From Haliclystus octoradiatus (taxonomy: Eukaryota > Cnidaria > Staurozoa > Stauromedusae > Haliclystidae), in contig OU744453.1 in NCBI GenBank assembly GCA_916610825.1, positions 8,593,845 through 8,657,844 on the forward strand: 64,000 nucleotides of DNA. The letters run 5' to 3'. The position numbers and the translations under genes were made by a program. The stretch's first letter is position 1. Each line of letters begins with the position of its first letter. The notes beneath the pieces were generated by a model, which worked only from the letters and a program-made list of their open reading frames with translations, did no database searches and was not told the origin of the DNA. Positions 59,401 through 64,000 of this stretch are shown here, piece by piece.

Positions 59401-60326
59401 TCCTACGCCATCTCAAAGATAACATCGCGTGATTAATCCGATCTAAAGTCTATTAGAAAAACCACACGGCTTGTGACTTTGTCGTCATAAAGCTAGATCC
59501 AATCCCTTTTTTTTCCTCAGCGACATTTGGGTCAAACCACCACTTTGAAGGCATTTCTCACCAAGAAATAATTTCCAGATCGAAAAAAAAATTACGCCAT
59601 TGTTTTTTTCACGTCGGGTTCTACTACATGTGTAAAGATAGTCTGGGGGTTTATTCCCACTTTAAACGTATTGGAAAAACAAGCAGTAAGTAGTACGTTA
59701 GATAGCCTGGATACCTTGTCCTAAAATGTCAATATTATTTTAATACATTGATTGACCCAAAGCCTATAAAAAGACACATGACTAATTTAATCTAGGCATA
59801 TAAATGATAAATTTAAGAACTATGAAGTCCACTTACATGATACATTGGCAGCAAGAAAGTCAGATTGGTTCATGCCCACTAACACTGCCTTATACTCAGC
59901 CCATACAACAGTACCATCTTTATCAGTATCAATCTTTTTAAAAGTGATTTGACTATCAGCAACAGCGGCATAATAATGTTCATTGATGCGATCATGGATC
60001 CATCTTGTCAGCTCTTTTTGATCAACTAAATGATCTTGATTTCTATCAATATGATGAAATACATCAATTAATGTATGATAACCTCTCATGTTACCAAATT
60101 TAAGTTTTCCTTCTTTAACTAATGTCCCTAAAAATGCTTCGTGATGATAATCTTTGTTGACATCTCCGTCATGTTCGATGTGAGCAGCAGGAACGTGATC
60201 TGGTGGCAACAATTCTGGATTAGTTATATCATCCCTTGTAATATTCAAAACTCTATTAAGTGGTATTGCTTTGCAAAATATTATAATATTCAATAAACAG
60301 CTTATAATAATGAGAATGTTCTTCAT
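50443..60326 (-). CDS. CREC-family EF-hand protein 2 (calumenin/reticulocalbin-like) with HDEF retrieval signal
   Basis: Four exons on the minus strand: 60326-59837, 53348-53164, 51327-51242 and 50686-50443 (490, 185, 86 and 244 nt), with phases 1, 0 and 2 and GT-AG sites. The product is 334 residues. Signal peptide: MKNILIIISCLLNIIIFCKA. The EF-hand loops are DRNQDHLVDQKE, DTDKDGTVVWAE, DFNKDGRLKEEE, DRNDDKKISLEE (spanning exons 2/3), DFDSDGFVTIDE and DRSRDHRLSERE. The chain ends RLHDEF, the ER/Golgi retrieval motif known in calumenin. It should act in the secretory lumen in Ca-dependent folding or trafficking. AATAAA overlaps the stop codon (50439-50444). Intron 1 (6.5 kb) holds several transposons. 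Exon 2 has exactly the length of exon 2 in the paralogue. Confidence 0.92.
51440..52890. repeat. cluster of TTCATGAAC palindromes
   Basis: The 9-bp palindrome TTCATGAAC occurs at 51452, 51489, 51500, 52013, 52024, 52083 and 52874, with near-copies such as GTTCATGAGC and GTTAATGAAC between the first ones. All lie in intron 2 of CREC gene 2. It may be a decayed foldback element or a run of protein-binding sites. Confidence 0.7.
53829..53933. repeat. foldback repeat family, copy C
   Basis: AAAAGGGTTACTACACCGCA ... TGTTTGGGTTCTCTGATAC is mirrored by TATCAGAGAACCCAAACA ... GGCTGCCTTGCAGTAACCCTTT, leaving a loop of only a few bases. It is a compact version of copy A without the inner spacer, in intron 1 of CREC gene 2. 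Confidence 0.75.
54709..55529 (+). mobile_element. collapsed LTR retrotransposon
   Basis: Two related direct repeats, 54709-54907 and 55366-55529, both start TGTAGTGGC and end GGCACA; they share GTTATATCCG, TTCGTAATCATGTAAATTGT and TCTCAAATGTCTATCT. Directly after the first comes TGGCGACTTCAGCGTGG (54910), placed and shaped like a primer-binding site. Just before the second is GAGGGGACATC, a polypurine-like tract. Only about 450 bp of non-coding DNA separates them. No gag or pol remains and no clear target duplication is visible, so this is a non-autonomous or deleted element. Confidence 0.6.
55063..55125. repeat. 14-bp perfect inverted repeat inside the collapsed LTR element
   Basis: AGGATACCAGCAGA (55063-55076) and TCTGCTGGTATCCT (55112-55125) are exact reverse complements with a 35-nt loop. 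They lie in the internal region between the two LTR-like repeats. Confidence 0.8.
55810..56569. mobile_element. long-armed foldback transposon with ~8-bp target duplication (hAT-like)
   Basis: The ends are CATAGACTTATTAGGAACAT on the left, and CATAGACTTATTAGAACATC as the reverse complement of the right end. The arms stay similar for about 250-295 bp (CCGCTAACTTCTGACG, TGTTGGCCTC, AAATGGAGTGA, GTGTTCAAT). The flanks are GTGCTAAT on the left and GCGCTAAT on the right, an 8-bp target duplication with one change, typical of hAT-type insertion. The 210-bp centre is AT-rich and non-coding. Confidence 0.75.
56602..57009. mobile_element. short TIR element with 7-8-bp target duplication
   Basis: It starts CAGACCTTCCAAG and ends TTGGAAGGTCTG, flanked by GACATGTT on the left and ACATGTTG on the right, giving a 7-bp duplication (8 if the terminal G is shared). 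The interior is non-coding and includes several TCTCAC/CTCAC words. It is probably another hAT-like miniature element, 33 bp from the preceding one. Confidence 0.65.
57010..57618. other. spacer in CREC gene 2 intron 1 with a small inverted repeat
   Basis: ACCAAAACCATCAAAATGCC (near 57124) is roughly mirrored by GCATTTTTTCATGGTTTTGG (near 57278), which may mark a further miniature element of about 180 bp. Nothing else is recognised. Confidence 0.35.
57619..59661. mobile_element. 2.04-kb transposon with ~265-bp TIRs and TTAA duplication
   Basis: The termini are AGTGGGAATAAACCCCCAGA at 57619 and its mirror TCTGGGGGTTTATTCCCACT at 59661, each bordered by TTAA (57615-57618 and 59662-59665). TTAA duplication is the mark of piggyBac-, Kolobok- and ISL2EU-type transposases. 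The arms match over about 265 bp (GTAGAACCCGACGTG, GCGACATTTGGGTC in mirror, AAGCTAGATCCAATCCC in mirror). At the inner edge of the right arm a short piece (GAGATGGCGTAG) is duplicated (59380-59425). The interior, about 57885-59375, has only small frames without domains, so it is non-autonomous. Confidence 0.82.
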
Positions 60327-60770
60327 TTTAGCTTCTCAATTCCATAAACATGTATCAACTTCAGATGAACTTTACAAGCGAAGATTTTTGACTCAACAAG
60401 CAGCTACATGCAAGTGAGATAATTTCAAAAGAGGTACCAACAATTGTTTCCTTGACAACAGTTATAGTCTAAGCGAGATTACTAAAGAAATATTCTCAGC
60501 ATGAAATCATTTGTTAGTTGTTACAATACAATAGCACTGCAGAACGAAACCAACCAACGTAACTCTGTTTCTTATTAGTCAATATGCTTTTGTTGCTTAC
60601 AACTTACTGTCACGGCATTTTTATTTTTTTTTGTCATGCAAAATAAATCTATCTATCTATCTAACTTAAAGAAATTTTGACCATGAAACAATCCAGCGAA
60701 ACATGATAATACCAACTTCGCGTGAATATAAAACGCACTCTACCAACATACGCGATATGCGGATATACAG
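60327..60770. promoter_or_regulatory. 5' flank of CREC gene 2
   Basis: About 440 bp between the CREC gene 2 start codon (minus strand) and the BEL/Pao remnant. It must hold the promoter unless an upstream untranslated exon exists. No TATA box or clear element is recognised. A short ATCTATCTATCTA run lies near 60647. Confidence 0.35.
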
Positions 60771-61879
60771 TGTAGAAACTAATTTACCGTATTTGACGTA
60801 ATTAAACTAATTTGACGTAACGGGGGTAGACTACTTTGGGCCCTTTTATGTAAAAGTTTTAAGATCTACTGTTAAGTATTGGGGGTGTATTTTTACCTGC
60901 ATGTCAATTCGAGCTGTCCATTTAGAAACCTCCTCCTCCCTAGACACAGATAGATTTATTTGTGTACTGAGAAGATTTTTAGCTAGGAGAGGAAAACCTA
61001 GTAAGATTATATCTGATAATGGGACCAATTTTGTAGGGGCTGAGACCGAACTTAAGGTGGCGATCTCCAATTGGGATCAAAACCGTGTTTCGCAGTTTCT
61101 TCTATCTTCAGGAATCACATGGAAATTCAATCCTGCCGGTGCTCCTCATCATGGTGGTGCGTGGGAAAGATTGATTCGATCTGTCAAACATTGCCTGAAA
61201 ACTGTCCTTGGTAACCGATCATATGACCTGGAGACGCTTCAAACATTGCTCACAGAAGTAGAAGCTGTTCTAAATTGCCGCCCTTTGACTGTTCTATCAA
61301 ATGATCCTTTGGACCTGGACCCTTTGACGCCAAATCATCTGCTGTTGTTACGGAATGGTGTGTCTCAACCCCCTGGTACGTTTGACGATTCAGATATGAT
61401 TCTAAGAAAACGCTGGAGAAAATCGCAAGCCCTCGCTGACTCGTTCTGGACAAAATGGAGTCAAGAATATGTCACCCTTCTCCAAGCAAGACAGAAATGG
61501 AAAACCTCCAAACCAAATATCCAAGTTGGAGACTTGGTTCTAGTCATGGATGATAATTTGGTTCGTTCCCAATACCCAATGGGAGTTGTGATAGATGCGC
61601 CTGATGGGAAAGATGGTTTGGTACGCCAAGTTAAAATCAAAACTGCAACTGGTCAGCTAGTGCGTCCGCTGACGAAGATATGTCTCTTGGAGGGACAACC
61701 CTGTAAATAAAGACAGTAGCTTGTCGCAATATGTAACCCTGTTGGTTAAATTAATAATTAATTTCTAAGAAATAATTTTTTATAGTACGCTACATTGATA
61801 AAATAATTGTTACTTTTCAGTTTGTAAATTAGTTTAAATACGTTTAATATGAAAGACCAAGATATTTCATGGTGGGGAG
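60771..61879 (+). mobile_element. collapsed BEL/Pao retrotransposon (LTR stub joined to integrase)
   Basis: 60771-60795 matches the first 25 bp of the downstream LTR (TGTAGAAACTAATTTACCGT versus ACCAT), then jumps directly into the integrase region of pol. All of the rest of the 5' LTR, gag, protease, RT and RNase H is missing. At the junction CTAATTTGACGTAA overlaps a near-repeat of itself. The right end has a polypurine tract (GGTGGGGAG) abutting the LTR at 61880. Confidence 0.8.
60826..61710 (+). pseudogene. BEL/Pao integrase C-terminal part of Pol
   Basis: Open from VDYFGPFYVKV (60826) through the first Met at 60901 to the stop at 61708. It shows the typical BEL/Pao integrase order: RAVHLE, SDNGTNFVGA (second catalytic Asp), GAPHHGGAWERLIRSVK (catalytic Glu), LNCRPLT, LTPNHLLLL and the C-terminal domain (WSQEYVTLLQARQKW, GDLVLVMDDN). 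The frame is undamaged, but the N-terminal zinc finger, most of the first catalytic region and all upstream pol are deleted, so it is a fragment without its own start. Confidence 0.9.
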
Positions 61880-62339
61880 TGTAGAAACTAATTTACCATA
61901 TTTGTTGTCATGGTAACTTGTTAATTCACATTGTCTTTGTCATCACCATAGTAACATTAATATTGTCATACAGTCATACAGCACATGTCAAACTGTTTCA
62001 CATTCACTGTCATAGTTCCTGTCATGTTGTCAATTCACTAATGGTTATTTGTCTGTTGCCCTAATTTAGTGTTATATTGAGTGTTTGTATTGTGATTGGT
62101 CAACTTGTAATCATTGCTGTGTTTTAACTAATCTTGTGCTACACTTCCCATCCACTGTTCGTCTTGGGGCCACATAGTACGGTCGTAATAGATTGTTATT
62201 AAAATTATACGCTGTAGTTTTCTCTTGGCCTACTTCTTGTCTTGTTGTTCTTGCGGTCTCAAGCGGACAGTCAAATACAGTTACAGTCCTCTGAAGTCAA
62301 CGTTAGGCTTTGGAAAGCAAAGCAATTATCTCAATAACA
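61880..62339 (+). repeat. BEL/Pao LTR shared by two elements
   Basis: It begins TGTAGAAACTAATTTACCAT directly after a polypurine tract and ends TCTCAATAACA before TGGTCCGTCTTTGGAACC, a candidate primer-binding site (62340). The length is 460 bp with TG...CA ends. It serves as the 3' LTR of the collapsed element to the left and as the 5' LTR of the element to the right. Confidence 0.78.
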
Positions 62340-63065
62340 TGGTCCGTCTTTGGAACCTGAATCAGTGGTAAGTTTTTTTTGTGCTTATTTGTTAGCACTC
62401 CTTGAGTAGTTATTTTAGTTTGTCTTTTAGCATACTAGACAAAAACAGAACGCCGTTTCTATTAGCCTGTATCTCAGATTAGATCAGGGATTGAAACAAT
62501 CCTAGAGTTTTCTTTTGTGCATTGAAAGCACTTTAGAATAGAACGCAATTTTTTGATCAGTTTTCTTTGTGTTTTTTACAATTAAATTACGCATTAGAAT
62601 ATAACGCATTTTCAAGTTTCTTTTTACTTTCTGAATTAGTTTTTTGTTTATTTAGTAGACATCTTCTCTTTGAATATTCCTTTGTTTCCGATCGTTTGAC
62701 TTTAATCGTGATATATATATCGGCCCTCTTGCTTATTGGCACGATTCTTCAATAATATTTACTCAACTTTTTAAATTATTTTTGCTAGCGTATTGTGTTG
62801 TTTTGCTCATTGGCTGCAGACTTTGATGCTTAAGAACATAATATACGTCTATGCCGCATAGCTTAGTAAAGATATAGTATATTCTGTGTGGGATATCAAT
62901 CTGATTTTCTCTGATCTTTTGACGACTTTGGCCTGATATCAGCATTTAGGTCTACAACCAGGCTAGATGCCCAAAACAATGCTTCTTTGTTCTGCTTTTG
63001 TGTTTATTTTATTTTGTTAGGTTCCAGTACGTGGTAATAATTTGGTCTGGCTTGGTTGGCACAGC
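62340..63065 (+). other. BEL/Pao leader between LTR and gag
   Basis: It contains the primer-binding-site candidate at its left end and T-rich non-coding DNA up to the gag start. The small frames on both strands are not credible genes. Confidence 0.6.
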
Positions 63066-64000
63066 ATGAGCAAAAGTAAAGCAAAAGCAGAAATGTACTC
63101 GGTGAGTTCAGACGACTTTCTTCGGGAAGCAAACGAATTTGATCATGCGATCGCACAAGCCGCTAGGAATGTTTCCAAAGTAAATTCAGCAACAAGAAAA
63201 TACATGATTACCAGGTTAGAGCGTTTGTTTTCAAGTTTAACTAATGCGACGTACTCTTTAGCCCACGAATCTCCTACCGATATTTCTGTAGAAATAAGTG
63301 AGCAATACATTCATAGGGAGGCACTATTTTATCAAACTATCGATTTATTACATTCAGTGACTCCTGAGTCACCAGGGTTAACAAGTTCTTTCGTAAATCA
63401 GGCTCGTCAATATTCTGATTCCGACGAGATGCGAAATAAATCTGCAGTTCCTAGAAATCCTAGCAATTTGCCTTCAGTAAGCAAACAAACACCGTCAAGT
63501 AGAAAAATTAAGCGACACCATGTCAACAAAGGCGGCGCTCCTTTAGATCAAACAAATGTGTTAACAACTAATAAAAGCGAGTCAATTTTAGCATCAATTG
63601 CAGATGCGTTATCTGCAATGCAAATCAAGCTTCCCACGTTTTCTGGTATAGCCATTCAATATCAAGATTTTATTTCTTCCTTTAAAGCACAGGTTGATAG
63701 TAGGCATACGTTAAGTTCTGCAACAAAATTCCATCATTTAGTATCACATTTATCACAAAATGCCTTGTCATCCGTAAACTCATTGCCTCGTGATGATGAA
63801 GGGTATGCAACAGCTTTATCAACATTAGACAAATTGTATGGAAACTCACACAAAATTGCTAGAGCACATTTAGATTTACTTTGTATTGATGAGCCAGTGT
63901 CGTATAAATTTCCGCTAGAAGTAGAACGGCTTTATCATCAATTATTAGCTGCTTCTTCCACCTTCGATAGATTGAAATATAATAATGATGTAAATTCTAC
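63066..64000 (+). CDS. BEL/Pao gag (start of Gag-Pol), runs off the window
   Basis: Open from ATG at 63066 to the window edge, 311 codons, with no stop. The N-terminus is MSKSKAKAEMYSVSSDDFLR, then a charged helical region, a Ser/Lys linker, and from about residue 195 the DUF1759-type Gag core: KLPTFSGIAIQYQDFISSFK, ATKFHHLVSHL, LDKLYGNSHKIARAHLDLL. This is the hallmark fold region of BEL/Pao Gag, which packages the element RNA. The intact frame and the adjacent LTR indicate a fairly young copy. Confidence 0.88.
   Translation, partial: MSKSKAKAEMYSVSSDDFLREANEFDHAIAQAARNVSKVNSATRKYMITRLERLFSSLTNATYSLAHESPTDISVEISEQYIHREALFYQTIDLLHSVTPESPGLTSSFVNQARQYSDSDEMRNKSAVPRNPSNLPSVSKQTPSSRKIKRHHVNKGGAPLDQTNVLTTNKSESILASIADALSAMQIKLPTFSGIAIQYQDFISSFKAQVDSRHTLSSATKFHHLVSHLSQNALSSVNSLPRDDEGYATALSTLDKLYGNSHKIARAHLDLLCIDEPVSYKFPLEVERLYHQLLAASSTFDRLKYNNDVNS

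Overview
The window looks like animal (metazoan) genomic DNA. It is AT-rich, its genes are split by GT-AG introns, its protein domains are animal-type (thrombospondin type 1 repeats, a contactin-associated/fibrinogen-like C-terminal domain, a calumenin/reticulocalbin EF-hand family), and it is dense with transposons. The mix of Penelope-like, BEL/Pao, Ty3/gypsy, non-LTR and cut-and-paste elements suits a marine invertebrate. An ascidian is my guess, but the species cannot be fixed from the sequence.

Layout. 1-2652: AT-rich DNA with one small inverted-repeat element. 2653-16416: exactly three head-to-tail copies of a 4,588-bp unit, identical wherever I compared them. Each unit carries a two-exon gene for a small secreted PAN/apple-like protein and a 1.36-kb inverted-repeat transposon with sub-terminal TTCCGAC motifs. 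18561-25245: two Penelope-like retroelements, each present as a head-to-head inverted dimer, with hammerhead ribozymes in three of the four 3' tails. 28186-34500: the 3' part of a TSP1-repeat gene ending in a contactin-associated-like domain; its last intron holds a Harbinger transposase wreck and inverted-repeat elements. 38280-42876 and 50443-60326, both on the minus strand: two paralogous four-exon CREC-family genes (six EF-hands) with the same exon phases. The upstream paralogue ends in HDEF, an ER-retrieval signal; the downstream one has lost it. Between and inside them lie a 5'-truncated non-LTR retrotransposon, a Ty3/gypsy integrase fragment, a G-run minisatellite, a collapsed LTR element and three long inverted-repeat transposons with recognisable target-site duplications. 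60771-64000: a collapsed BEL/Pao copy sharing its 3' LTR with a second BEL/Pao element that runs off the right edge.

How it works together. Three host transcription units are supported: the triplicated PAN-like gene, the TSP1 gene (plus strand, 5' exons not seen), and the CREC pair. All three predict secreted or secretory-pathway proteins. Most remaining sequence is transposon or AT-rich spacer. The most notable structures are the exact triplication, the paired Penelope palindromes with ribozymes kept or lost arm by arm, and the split of retention signals between the CREC paralogues.
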